Under the pieces are notes generated by a model that saw only the letters and a program-made list of their open reading frames with translations, did no database searches and was not told where the DNA came from. 64,000 nucleotides of DNA from assembly GCA_020796225.1 (NCBI GenBank), contig CM036762.1:54116740-54180739 (forward strand). Reading direction: 5' to 3'. The stretch comes from Arion vulgaris (Eukaryota > Mollusca > Gastropoda > Stylommatophora > Arionidae). Positions 30,968 to 41,927 of the stretch are shown here, in pieces; position 1 is the first letter of the stretch; every line of letters starts with the position of its first letter. The translations under genes and the position numbers were made by a program.

Positions 30968-32198
30968 CAGTGGCGGCTCGTCATTAAGGGCCAGTGCATT
31001 TGTAGATCAGGAAAAAGCGTTCGACCGCGTAGATAGGCACAAGTTGTGGAAAATACTAACAACCTATGGGGTTAATGAACACCTAATCAACCTTTGCAAG
31101 AACATTTATACTGACAGCCAATGTACGATTAGAACAAATACAGGATTATCAGAAAAGTTTCACGTAGGGTCAGGAGTAAGACAAGGTTGCATACTATCCC
31201 CGCTGCTATTCATCACGTATATTGACCACATCTGTAAAATAGCTAACACCAGCGAAGGAAACAACCTCGGAGAACTCTTAAATGAATTTCTTTTTGCAGA
31301 TGATCAGGCAATCATATCAACAAACAGAAGAACAGCTACAACAACACATCAACAGACTCCAGTTAGCATGTAACGAATACAACATGAGAATTAACATCGA
31401 CAAAACAGAAGTAATGACATTCGCCAGAGAGGAAAGCTCTACCAATATCTCCATCGATAATCACCTACTAAATCAAGTAAAAGATTTCACATACCTGGGG
31501 AGCATTTTTTCAGCAAATGGAAGAATAACTAATGAAATTCAACACAGATGCAACAAAGCAAATCAAATGATAGGGCAAATGGCGCCAATTTTAAGATGTA
31601 AACACGTCACCATGAACACAAAAAGAACAATGTTCAACACAATCTTTCTCCCCACATTATGTTACCAGTGCCAAACCTGGACGCTGACAACAAACGATAG
31701 AAGAAAACTAGTCACAACAGAGATGAAGTGTCTACGCAGAATGCTGGGTGTAACAAGAAGAGACCGGTTGAGAAATGAAGACATCAGGAAAAAGTGGGTA
31801 CAACATCAGTACAAGACTTCATCAAGAAACAACAAATTAAATGGTTCGGTCACGTAAGCAGATTACCATCAGACAGTGCACCCCAAAGAGCAATGCTGCT
31901 CCGATACAATGGGTACAAAGCAAAAGGCCGGCCACGCAAAAGATGGACCTCAGAGATAACAGAGGCGACGAAAGAGACTATCTACGAAGCGCATACTAGG
32001 GCCCGTTTTAGAAATCTCTTCCTGACCTGACGCTGTGAGGCATACAGGATTCGAGAAAGAAAGGGGGCCGGGTCCCACCAAAAATAATGTGTAACGTATT
32101 TATTATTTTATAAATTAAAATATTATAACCCAAAACTATGATTTTTCCGAAAACTTTTGTCTGGTCCCAGCAACAAAAATGATCACGAGCCGCCACTG
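30968..32198 (-). mobile_element. hAT-type MITE h2 carrying a reverse transcriptase fragment
   Basis: Termini CAGTGGCGGCTCGTCATTAA and ATCACGAGCCGCCACTG match the other h2 copies. It is flanked by CCGGTAAC at 30960-30967 and 32199-32206, an exact 8-bp duplication. The element is 1231 bp rather than ~165 bp because about 1.07 kb of NL-C sits after GGGCCAG; the MITE resumes at GGGGGCCGGGTCCCACC. Confidence 0.93.
30994..32065 (+). pseudogene. NL-C: non-LTR reverse transcriptase fragment inside the MITE
   Basis: It starts within the palm: VDQEKAFDRVDR (motif A), GSGVRQGCILSPLLF (motif B), LFADDQAIIST (F-A-D-D). The rest reads NMRINIDKTEVMTF, DFTYLGSIFSANGRI, LRRMLGVTRRDRLRNEDIR, KARGRPRKRW-like KAKGRPRKRW and ARFRNLFLT with stop, then a GAAAGAAA tail. 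Frames break near 31320 and 31800. It is 5'-truncated, lacks the endonuclease and is not functional. Fragments of the same family lie at 7405, 39185 and 53500. Confidence 0.9.
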
Positions 32199-32253
32199 CC
32201 GGTAACAGTGTGACAACAAAAGAAAGAAAAAGAAGAACGATAACTTTTTTCTA

Positions 32254-34439
32254 TAGTCTGTCCATTAATTCGTGAGCACGTTTGAAATTGATTTTCTCGA
32301 AAACTACCTGTTGGATCTCAGTGATTTTTGCAAGCAGCCTTAGAATATCCATGACGCTAGAGAAATATTTTTTCCAAGAAAATTTGATGTAGTTTGAAAT
32401 ATTTCTTCTTCAGGTTATATTAAAATCAACCTCACCGGATTGTACACAATAGTAACAGATCTACGGTACACAGACGCGTTGTTCTAAAAATACATTATGG
32501 TAACATAGAAATATCGTGAGTCCACAACAATTTCACGAAATCCCGTGCACCTAACCCAGTCGACTTTGAAAGCGGAAAGCATATGACGTTATAATTGGGA
32601 TACCGTTGTATAGTTATAGGCGTATCTCGCTATTTGTATGAAGCTATTGTATCATATTTGTTGGCTTATCAAAACTGACATTGATATCACATTCATAATG
32701 AGTCTGAAGTGCACATTTATAACAATGCAGAAGGTTACAGTTTTACTATACCAACACTTCCGTAGGGAATCTAAGAGAGGTCATCTATATTGCGATATTC
32801 ATAACCCTGAGAAACGAACGCAACTGGCGCTTGACTGAATAGAGAATCCTTTTCCCGATGGATTAAACAGGACACAAAGTGCACTAATGTCAAGCAAGGA
32901 AGGAAAAGAACAATTGACGACTTTGACATAGATGTCATAAGACGGGAGCTCTTGAAAATATTTGCGACAAATCAACTTGTTACTCTCAGGAAACTGAAAT
33001 TAAAACTGCAATCAGATTGTAGCATAGACATTTCTAAAAGTACTCTATGGAAAATTGTAACAGCCGCCGGCTTCACCTTCAGAAAACCTATAGGCGGCAG
33101 GAATATTATTTGTGAAAAGCCACATTTAATTGCTGACCGAGGTAAATACCTGAGGCAGATCCGTGAGCGGCGGAGGAAAGGCTATGATATTGTATATTTG
33201 GACGAATCCTGGGTCAATGCTCACCACACCAATGCTAAAGAATGGCAATCAGTAGACGGTGAACAGAAAAGAAAAATACCAAGCAGCAAAGGCCAGCGTA
33301 TTATACTAACACATGCAGGAAGCAGTGAAGAAGGTCTTGTCCATGACGCTGGACTTATTTTCCAATCAAAAGTACCGACGGTAGGGACTACCACACTGAA
33401 ATGAATGGACATATTTTCAGGCACTGGATGGAGAAAGATCTACTTCCAATTCTAAACAGACCATCATGCTTGGTAATGGATAATGCATCCTATCACAACG
33501 CAGTATCAGCGGAAGACAAAGTACCAACTGCATCAAATACAAAAGATCAAAGTAGGACTTGGCTTGCTAAGGAAAATGTCAGCTTCGATGATACATATTT
33601 GAAACCCGAGTTGTTGCACCTGGTGAGGATGACAAATAAGACAAAGGTGTTTCATATTGACAAAATCATTGCGGAATACGGCCACACGTCTTTGCGACTA
33701 CCTCCATATCATGCTCACCTCAATCCGATAGAGCTTGTCTGGGCTAAAGTAAAAGGGCAAGTTGCCGAACAGAACAGGACGTTTAAAATGTGTGATGTTG
33801 AAGTTCTGACACGTGAGTCCTTCTCAATGATAGACATGCAGTTCTGGAAGAAGTGTGTTGAACATGTGCTCCGAGAGGAAGACGAGTACTGGCACCGAGA
33901 TGGATTACAATTTGTCCAGCCAGTAACAATATCAACCTCATGGAATCGTCAGATTCGGGATGATACAAATCATATTTTGATTACAGACTGAGAAATAGCA
34001 ACGTATACATTTCCATATCCAAATGCGTCTACCATCATACAATTTGTGGTGAAGTTAAGACACCCTGGGGTCTAATGGTGACCGAAGGGGAGGACTAACT
34101 GTTGCATATTGTATCCAAGTTCACGATTGCACATAAAGGGCAACACACTTAATTACTTGACCTATCAAGTTAATATGGAGATACACCTATGAATAGAATT
34201 GACATGGACAAATTCTAGGGATACTGTAAAATCTAAAATTTGAGCCCCGTATTTGCAATTGTCATAAAAGATCAAAGGAATTCGCCGATGTGCAAAATCC
34301 GTAGCATCTATGGACTACTGGTTAGCTTTATTTTAGCGTCATGGATATTCTAAGGCTGCATGCAAAAATCACTGAGATCCAACAGGTAGTTTTCGAGAAA
34401 ATCAATTTCAAACGTGCTCACGAATTAATGGACAGACTA
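32254..34439 (+). mobile_element. Complete Sailor-type (DD~84E) Tc1/mariner element
   Basis: The 2186-bp element is bounded by 106-bp terminal inverted repeats at 32254-32359 and 34334-34439, starting TAGTCTGTCCATTAATTCGT. They are identical except for one base (GCAAGCAG versus GCATGCAG). The flanking TA at 32252-32253 and 34440-34441 is the expected Tc1/mariner target duplication. It carries one transposase gene in the plus direction. The near-identical termini suggest recent arrival, although the gene has two frameshifts. Confidence 0.95.
32729..33991 (+). pseudogene. Sailor-type transposase, frameshifted
   Basis: This gene encodes a cut-and-paste DDE transposase that would bind the inverted repeats and move the element in the nucleus. 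Order: an N-terminal helix-turn-helix region (VLLYQHFRRESKRGHLY to about 32835), a second DNA-binding segment (STLWKIVTAAGFTFRKP, near 33045), then the catalytic core with IVYLDESWVNAHHT (first Asp, about 33200), LVMDNASYHN (second Asp, about 33478) and LPPYHAHLNPIELVW (Glu, about 33735). I count 84 residues between the second Asp and the Glu; that long spacing is characteristic of the Sailor (DD82E) family rather than Tc1 (DD34E) or mariner (DD34D). Frames shift by one base near 32830 and near 33370. All three catalytic residues survive on separate frames. The exact start is uncertain because of the first frameshift. Confidence 0.92.
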
Positions 34440-34441
34440 TA

Positions 34442-34867
34442 GGACACACTCGATACTGTATTATTCAATAGGTATTCGAGTAACGAATACTCATATTCTC
34501 CCATCTCTCTATTGCACGTATGTATAGTGATTATTTGTGTGCGGAGTAATGTAGAACAATCGTGTCACTAGCTATTTCCATGCTATCAACAAACTACCTC
34601 AAGAGATGAAATTCCAGCCATTGTTGGAACTAGCAACAAATCGTTGATGATCTGTGTTATTTCTTGCAACATTCGAGGGACATGTACATTAATGGGACGC
34701 TTGAATATGCTGAACCGTGACTAGAACTGACTCATACGTGTTTTCTGCGATGTCTGGCGATAATGACTGAGCAAATACCGAGGCATTAAAACTTGTTGAA
34801 ACTGTTCCAGTACTCGCTCTATCAAATTCCAAGCGTTTGTTGTGGGCGTTGAGTTGGGATCGCTTTC
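34442..34867. other. Unassigned sequence
   Basis: Nothing recognised to the right of the Sailor element. Confidence 0.4.
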
Positions 34868-36890
34868 TTCTTCTTCTTTTTCTCCTGTTATTTAATCCTG
34901 TTTAGTCATACAGCGTCCAGGATAAAAGGATATTTCTAGAACATGCTTTTATGTCTTTTTCTCTTCCACCATTTACTTCTTTATAGATCTTAGTGAATTT
35001 AGAGGAATTTATAGATCTTATGTATGCTTGTTCTAATGTACTTTGTAAGCTTTTATTAATTTTCTCACGGCTGTTCTTGATGACGTCACTTCCATATTTT
35101 GTATGCTTGTTCTAATGTACTTTGTAAGCTTTTATTAATTTTCTCAAGGCTGTTCTTGATGCCGTCACTTCCATATTTTGTATGCTTGTTCTAATGTACT
35201 TTGTAAGCTTTTATTAATTTTCTCACGGCTGTTCTTGATGCCGTCACTTCCATATTTTGTATGCTTGTTCTAATGTACTTTGTAAGCTTTTATTAATTTT
35301 CTCAAGGCTGTTCTTGATGCCGTCACTTCCATATTTTGTATGCTTGTTCTAATGCACTTTGTAAGCTTTTATTAATTTTCTCAAGGCTGTTCTTGATGCC
35401 GTCACTTCCATATTTTGTATGCTTGTTCTAATGTACTTTGTAAGCTTTTATTAATTTTCTCAAGGCTGTTCTTGATGCCGTCACTTCCATATTTTGTATG
35501 CTTGTTCTAATGTACTTTGTAAGCTTTTATTAATTTTCTCAAGGCTGTTCTTGATGACGTCACTTCCATATTTTGTATGCTTGTTCTAATGTACTTTGTA
35601 AGCTTTTATTAATTTTCTCAAGGCTGTTCTTGATGCCGTCACTTCCATATTTTGTATGCTTGTTCTAATGTACTTTGCAAGCTTTTATTAATTTTCTCAC
35701 GGCTGTTCTTGATGCCGTCACTTCCATATTTTGTATGCTTGTTCTAATGCACTTTGTAAGCTTTTATTAAATTTCTCAAGGCTGTTCTTGATGCCGTCAC
35801 TTCCATATTTTGTGTGCTTGTTCTAATGCACTTTGTAAGCTTTTATTAAATTTCTCAAGGCTGTTCTTGATGCCGTCCCTTCCATATTTTGTATGCTTGT
35901 TCTAATGTACTTTGTAAGCTTTTATTAATTTTCTCAAGGCTGTTCTTGATGCCATCACTTCCATATTTTGTGTGCTTGTTCTAATGTACTTTGTAAGCTT
36001 TTATTAATTTTCTCACGGCTGTTCTTGATGACGTCACTTCCATATTTTGTATGCTTGTTCTAATGCACTTTGTAAGCTTTTATTAATTTTCTCAAGGCTG
36101 TTCTTGATGACGTCACTTCCATATTTTGTATGCTTGTTCTAATGTACTTTGTAAGCTTTTATTAATTTTCTCACGGCTGTTCTTGATGCCGTCACTTCCA
36201 TATTTTGTATGCTTGTTCTAATGTACCTTGTAAGCTTTTATTAATTTTCTCAAGGCTGTTCTTGATGCCGTCACTTCCATATTTTGTATGCTTGTTCTAA
36301 TGTACCTTGTAAGCTTTTATTAATTTTCTCAAGGCTGTTCTTGATGCCGTCACTTCCATATTTTGTATGCTTGTTCTAATGTACTTTGTAAGCTTTTATT
36401 AATTTTCTCACGGCTGTTCTTGATGCCGTCACTTCCATATTTTGTATGCTTGTTCTAATGTACTTTGTAAGCTTTTATTAATTTTCTCAAGGCTGTTCTT
36501 GATGCCGTCACTTCCATATTTTGTATGCTTGTTCTAATGTACTTTGTAAGCTTTTATTAATTTTCTCACGGCTGTTCTTGATGCCGTCACTTCCATATTT
36601 TGTATGCTTGTTCTAATGTACTTTGTAAGCTTTTATTAATTTTCTCAAGGCTGTTCTTGATGCCGTCACTTCCATATTTTGTATGCTTGTTCTAATGCAC
36701 TTTGTAAGCTTTTATTAATTTTCTCAAGGCTGTTCTTGATGCCGTCACTTCCATATTTTGTATGCTTGTTCTAATGTACTTTGTAAGCTTTTATTAATTT
36801 TCTCACGGCTGTTCTTGATGACGTCACTTCCATATTTTGTGTGGTCTTCCTCTTGCATTGTATTTCGTTATACTTTTTCAGTTTAAAAAA
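34868..36890 (-). pseudogene. Non-LTR C-terminal tail expanded by a 79-bp array
   Basis: On the minus strand the right edge (36885-36835) encodes NARGRPHKIWK, the GRPxKxW motif of non-LTR ORF2 tails. The array unit continues with DGIKNSLEKINKSLQ and STLEQAY. Left of the array come SSKFTKIYKEVNGG and a stop near 34910, then a GAAGAAGAAG tail (plus-strand TTCTTCTTC at 34870). This resembles the NL-C tail (KAKGRPRKRW...ARFRNLFLT). The array has replaced one helix segment. Confidence 0.6.
35020..36842. repeat. 79-bp satellite, ~23 copies
   Basis: The unit contains CACTTCCATATTTTGTATGC, TTGTTCTAATGTACTTTG, a HindIII site in TAAGCTTTTATTAATTTTCT, and CAAGGCTGTTCTTGATGCCG. The period is exactly 79 bp (for example 35091 to 35170). 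Variable sites are CACGG/CAAGG, GCCGTC/GACGTC and GTACTT/GCACTT; the GACGTC variant creates the palindrome TGACGTCA. Because 79 is not a multiple of 3, the array has no long frame. Confidence 0.96.
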
Positions 36891-36896
36891 CAAAAG

Positions 36897-37143
36897 GGTT
36901 TAAAAGCTGAAGGATTTATTTCATTGCACCGGGTTTTACCCCATATGGCTCGGTGCCTCTCCGCAGAAATGGCACGCTAGCTGCTGAGAATATTGCACAA
37001 AGCACGAACTCCGTAGCTCCAGCAACAATCCTAGGGGTCTCTGGAAAACTGCACTCGTGAACAGAATGGCGCTGTCCGGACTCGAACCCACGACCTTCGA
37101 CTCACTCGGCAAAGGGCTTAACCACTTAGCCACATAGACCACC
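36897..37143 (-). mobile_element. S1 tRNA-derived SINE
   Basis: The minus-strand head is GGTCTATGTGGCTAAGTGGT, the B box is GGGTTCGAGTCCGGAC and the 3' end is AACCCGGTGCAATGAAATAA. It directly abuts the Penelope-like remnant. Confidence 0.85.
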
Positions 37144-37147
37144 CAAA

Positions 37148-38640
37148 GTGTGGCTCTCTGCTTGCTCTTGCCCTACGGAACACATCTCCGAATTCCTTGA
37201 CAGTATCATTAATCCCATAGTCACCACACTCCCTTCATTTTTGAAAGATACGAACCACGCTTTGTCTGTCTTTTCTTCCATTGAGTTGCTACCCGAGAGA
37301 ACCTACCGTCTCTTCCTCCTTGGTGTGTGCTCATTGTACGCCACTATACCTCATCCTGACGGCCTTAAAGCTCTCCAGTTCTTTCTCAATAGGAGAACTA
37401 CTCCACTTGTGTCAACTTCTGCTCTCCTTCGTCTTGCGGAACTAGTTCTCACTCTTAACTCCTTTCAGTTCAATGACCAATTCTTTTAGCAGATCAGTGG
37501 AGTCGCCATGGGCACTAAAATGGGACCTAGTTATGCTTGTCTGTTCATGGGTTATCTTGAACACCTAGTATGGACTATATATGATGGCCCCTTCCGTCTG
37601 TCTATCACAGATACATTGATGACTGTATTGGCCTTACTGATATGCCTGAAGCCGATTTGTCACGCTTCATTAATTTCATTAATGTTTTCAACCCTTCTAT
37701 ACCTTTTACTTCTCACATCTCCACTACTTGTGTCAACTTTCTTGACATTACTATCACCATATACCTATCCACTATCACTACATCAGTATATTATAAGCCT
37801 ACTGATGCACATAGATTTCTCCTTTATACTTTTTCCCATCCCCAGACTTGTGATTCTTTGCCATTCTCGCAGCTCTTGCGCATGCGTCGCCTTTGTAGCG
37901 AGGACGATGATTTTCTTGAAGGAGCTCGCGAGATACTTGATTTCTTTGGCAGGCGCCTATACCCGGAAAAGGTGCTTGTACCTACTATGCATCGAGTTCA
38001 GGAAATCACTCGCCAGCAGGTCCTTACCAGCCAGCATTGTACTACTAACTCTGACAGCGTAAAACTTATCTTAATTTTCCACCTCCATAGTTCACTTGTG
38101 AAAATATTTTATTCCGTCATCTGTCTATCCTTAAGTCAGATCCTGAGACCCGTTCAGTCTTCTCCAACTATCCTTTGGTGGCTTACAGACGGGACATAAG
38201 TCTTAAGGATATGTTGGTACACAGTCGCCTTAAGTCCAATATCCAGACTCATTTTGGCACTCTCCAGTGTGGCCGTCGGCGTTGCAACACGTGTGCTTAT
38301 GTGATACAGACGCGTACTGTATCTTTTTCTTTAGTCACGTTTGTTATTGAAGATGGTTTCGCGAGTCCCGTAATCTTATCTAAGCCATTATCTGTAAGCG
38401 GGGTAACAAGGAGTATATCGGCGAGACAGGCAAGAGGCCCAGTGACCGATTCGCCCAACACTTGCGCGACATACGCCAATGCTTTGTGACCCCTGTAGCC
38501 AACCAATTTAATGATACTGGCCATTTAGGAGCTCAGGATGTCCATGTCACAGCCATCCGATCATGTTCCTCGGATGATCGCAGTCGATTTGCTCTGAAGA
38601 ATCGTTTGATTTCGTTGTATGGAACCTTGTGACCACGTGG
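37148..38640 (+). pseudogene. Penelope-like retroelement (reverse transcriptase plus GIY-YIG)
   Basis: This is a decayed Penelope-like ORF. The first frame has CSCPTEHISEFLDSI, SLYATIPHPDGL and NDQFF, then an in-frame TAG near 37487 and GVAMGTKMGPSYACLFMG. After a frameshift near 37590 come YHRYIDDCIG (catalytic Y-I-D-D), NFLDITI, YYKPTDAHRFLLYTFSHP and LRMRRLCSEDDDFLEGA, the signature of Penelope-like reverse transcriptases. Downstream are SLKDMLVHSRLK, GTLQCGRRRCNTCAYV and, after more frame changes, NKEYIGETGKRPSDRFAQHL near 38405-38465, the GIY-YIG nuclease region, ending near 38630. The nuclease would nick the target and the transcriptase would copy RNA into it. The 5' end is lost against the S1 SINE. 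It is not functional. Confidence 0.88.
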
Positions 38641-39184
38641 GCTCAACGTATTACATTCCTATGCTTCTTAATACTTTCTCTTCTCATGCCTTGTAATCTA
38701 TATGTGCATTTGTTGCAAGTATTCAAGCTATATATTTACTTGATTTTTATTGTTTCTCTTCTTTTCTATTTCTAGTTTTTATGTGTGTTTTTGTGTTACA
38801 TTTATTTCGTTATTCGTTTTTATTCCCAGATTTTCATTAGAAACGTTTGTATGTGGTCGTCCGTATGTTTTTTTAAATTCGTCACTCCTGTTGTTCGTTT
38901 GCTCGATAAAGACTTTTTTGGTCTAAACGTTGCAGTATTTTGCCATTGTTTTTGTAATTTATAAAACTACAGTACTTTGCGATTACGTGTTTTGCCAATC
39001 AAATAGTTTTACTGCAGTCTCACCTATATTGGTAAGCGATGCAAGGGTATTCTTGACCAGGGCAGACTTTTGTGTACGCTTCATAAAAGTGTTTTTCCCT
39101 CATTTGTTATTTCGGATATCTATCTTTTGCTTGGACGGATTTTTTGCATTGCACCCACTGTATCGGAGTAGCATTGCTATTTGA
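38641..39184 (+). other. Probable 3' flank of the Penelope-like element
   Basis: T-rich sequence follows the last GIY-YIG codons. TCGATAAAGACTTTTTTGGT near 38905 could be the end of the element. No terminal repeat or hammerhead core (CTGATGA...GAAA) was found by eye. Confidence 0.35.
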
Positions 39185-39835
39185 GGAGCACTGTCTCAAA
39201 CATATTTCTTATAATGTTTCCAAACCATGTAATTTGTGGTTTCTTGAGGAAGTTCAGTACTGATTTTGCACCCACTTTTTTCCTGATGTCTTCATTTCTA
39301 AACCGGTCTCTTCATGAAACGTCCATCATTCTGCGTAGACACCTCATATATGTCGTAACTAGTTTTTCTGCCACCGTTTGATGTTACTGTCCAGGTATGA
39401 CACTGATAGCATAATATTGAGAGAAGTATTGAGGTTGAACAGTGTTCTTTTAGTGTTCGTGCTGACATGTTTGCATTTCAAAATTGCTGCCATTTGTCCT
39501 ATGATTTCATTTACTAAATTGTATTTATGTTGTCTTTCGTTAATTATTTTTCCAATTGCTGAAAAAAAAATGTTCCCTAAGTATGTCAAGTCTTTGAGTT
39601 GCTTTAATTGATGTTTGTCGATGTAGATGTTGGTTGCATTTTCCTCCTTAGCGAACGTAATTACTTCGGCTTTGTCAACGTTTATTCTCATATTGTATTC
39701 ATTGCATTTTTACTGGATTCTGTTATTGTGTTGCTGTAGCTGTTCCTCTGTTGTTGATATGACTGTCTGATCGCAGACAAAAAAAATTCATTTAAGAGTT
39801 CCCCAAGATTGTTCCACTCACTTGTGATAGTTTTT
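39185..39835 (-). pseudogene. NL-C non-LTR reverse transcriptase fragment
   Basis: The minus strand encodes SEWNNLGELLNEF, YNMRINVDKAEVITFAKEE (assembled across a break), LKDLTYLGNIFFSAIGKI and IIGQMAAILKCKHVSTNTKR, then degraded codons matching GVTRRDRLRNEDIRKKW. The FADD box is disrupted (FFLSAIRQ in that frame). It is older than the copy at 30994. Confidence 0.78.
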
Positions 39836-39867
39836 AAAAAAAACAGATTTGATCGATATATGGGAAC

Positions 39868-40270
39868 AACGCAAACACAACACTCAAAACAACGCAAACA
39901 CAACACTCAAAACAATGCAAACACCCAAAACAATGCAAACACAACACTCAAAACAATGCAAACACAACACTCAAAACATCGCAAACAATGCAAAACACAA
40001 CACTCAAAACAACGCAAAACAATGCAAACACAACACTCAAAACAATGCAAATACAACACTCAAAACAACGCAAAACAATGCAAACACAACACTCAAAACA
40101 ATGCAAACACAACACTCAAAACAATGCAAACACAACACTCAAAACAATGCAAACACAACACTCAAAACAACGCAAAACAATGCAAACACAACACTCAAAA
40201 CAATGCAAAACAATGCAAACACAACATTCAAAATATAGCAAACACAACGCTCAAAACAACGCAAACACAA
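39868..40270. repeat. 23-bp / 11-bp minisatellite
   Basis: AACAATGCAAACACAACACTC units alternate irregularly with shorter AACAATGCAA units. Plus-strand open frames (Gln/Thr/Asn/Lys-rich) are by-products. Confidence 0.93.
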
Positions 40271-40914
40271 CTTTTCTTGCTACAAAAAGCTGGTATCATA
40301 AAACAATTGTGGTCAGAACGCAATAACATTCGTGGTACGGAAAGAGTTAAATCAGAACAGGATTGAGAGGATTTAACGAACCTCTTGTGGTGAATCATAT
40401 TTCTCGGTACTGCTTATTTAGACTGAAACACTCATTTCAAAAAACGGAACAAATCATTCCAATATTACGCCTACGATATAATCTGAAACAAAGTCTGATG
40501 AACAATTGTTTACTTCGTGAGCAGCGCTTTATCAAGGCTGTGTGGGCGGTAAAAATGATCTTTACAATTCAAATTGCTTTTAGAGCCGTATAATGATGAG
40601 TTTGTTACAAACGTTTAAGTTAACTAAAGTTTAATAACAGACTGTATTGTGGTTTGGATGCGAGAGGGATTCTGATGTTTATTATTATCAATGTCATAAC
40701 GATTATGGGCTGAATAATGTACGAGTAATATACTCGTAGAAGTTAGTACAGATAAATTAAAGAAGTTTGATAATTAGATGAAAAATAAATGTGAATTTTG
40801 CAGATGGTGAGTGTCTCTTGCCTTGAAAAGATGTAGGAACGACAAGATGCACCCTACAGTGTAATACTACTTCAAATTAGGAACAAAACAACGGAATTAA
40901 CAATAACATTATAT
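40271..40914. other. Unassigned sequence
   Basis: Nothing recognised. Confidence 0.4.
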
Positions 40915-41115
40915 TATCATCAAGTAGCTTGTCCATTCAGGAATTTGGTTCCCATGACAGCAGTGCTGAAAAACTCTCTGTTCTGTGCAAATTGACCGGC
41001 GTCAGCAGCAGTCATTCTCAGATTAACAATGACATCTTGTACCCATCGTCTTCTAGGTCTTCTTCTCACTCCTCTCCCAGGCCCCATTCCTTCCAAAATT
41101 ATCTTCTCTAGGTAC
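40915..41115 (-). pseudogene. NL-B non-LTR tail
   Basis: The plus strand reads CATCAAGTAGCTTGTCC, ATTGACCGGCGTCAGCAGCA and CTTGTACCCATCGTCTTCTA, the reverse complement of the NL-B tail (RRRWVQDVI, DAGQ). Confidence 0.65.
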
Positions 41116-41154
41116 TCATGTCGTATAAATATATATATATATGTATTTATAATG

Positions 41155-41470
41155 GTTATTGGTTAATAATAGCCGTCCATCGCAAGCGATGATGACAACA
41201 GCCTCAGACGTGTACTGCTGCACCTCCCTGGCATGTGCGGAGGTGATTGTAGAGTTCAATCCTAGAACACAATCCCCTACCACAGGTCAAGGTTAGACAT
41301 GTGAGTGTTGTGTGTTCTGTCTTTTCGCGCAGCTCGTTTTCTCTGTGCCTCAACGGCACGACGATTCTCAGCTATGCGAGTTCCTCTTGTGTTGTTACAA
41401 CGCCACATTTGGCGATCTTGCACCAGGTATTCCCAGCACGTGGTGTCTATATCGAAGCATTTCGGGAGGG
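41155..41470 (-). pseudogene. NL-F non-LTR 3' end, unexpanded
   Basis: The minus strand encodes KCFDIDTTCWEYLVQDRQMW, RIAENRRAVEAQRKRAARK and THNTHMSNLDL. It ends with the CATCGCAAGCGATGATG block at 41170-41190. The segment that forms the 54-bp array at 17 kb is present here exactly once. Confidence 0.8.
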
Positions 41471-41670
41471 GAATGTAATGGCTATTGGTTACTGAACAGG
41501 CGTCATAGCACTCCTGGCAAACCTCAAGATGATTAATCTTCATCAGCAGACGTGGAAGGGTATGTATACCCATGGTTCTGATGGACCGCTGGTTAAACAC
41601 ACTTCTCTCTGTGCCCCTAAGGCATACTGTTCTACTTGTTAACCGTGTAATTTTAAACTCTTTAAATCTT

Positions 41671-41827
41671 CAATATCTTCAAAATTGCATTGGGGATCCT
41701 CGTCGGTGCTACGGAGTTCGTGCTCTGCCTCTGAGATCTTCCTGTGTAAGAAAGAGATCGGGTCACACTTGGTTACTCACCAAAGTGCAATGATGATGGT
41801 CCAATCAATCAATCAATCAATCAATCG
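41671..41827 (+). mobile_element. S2 SINE 3' end inside NL-H
   Basis: GGGGATCCTCGTCGGTGCTA, TGTGTAAGAAAGAGATCGGG, CACCAAAGTGCAATGATGAT and an (AATC)n tail at 41802-41827. It is 5'-truncated. Confidence 0.8.
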
Positions 41828-41927
41828 CTATATAGATTTAACATCAAGTTTGGTGTCACCAAAGAAAAATCCCCGTATCTATCCTCAATTTCCTGACGAT
41901 CAATGCTGTTGATGCAAGGGTGTTCGG

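Larger units (their letters stand above)
30695..32240 (+). pseudogene. NL-E non-LTR tail, split by a hAT MITE
   Basis: The left part has MKWFGNLIRMQ-like codons, the CTTCTACAACAGAACATCAG block and GGACAACAACCCGGTAAC. The right part resumes AGTGTGACAACAAAAGAAAG at about 32204. Without 30968-32198 and one 8-bp duplicate it matches the end of the NL-E copy at 16.2-16.6 kb. Confidence 0.8.

Noticed and set aside
38641..39184. Hammerhead ribozyme near the Penelope-like element
   Set aside because: No CTGATGA core paired with GAAA was found by eye on either side.
39809..40366. Open frame of 185 codons rich in Gln, Asn, Thr and Lys
   Set aside because: Minisatellite artefact; the unit is simple and neighbouring frames are also open.
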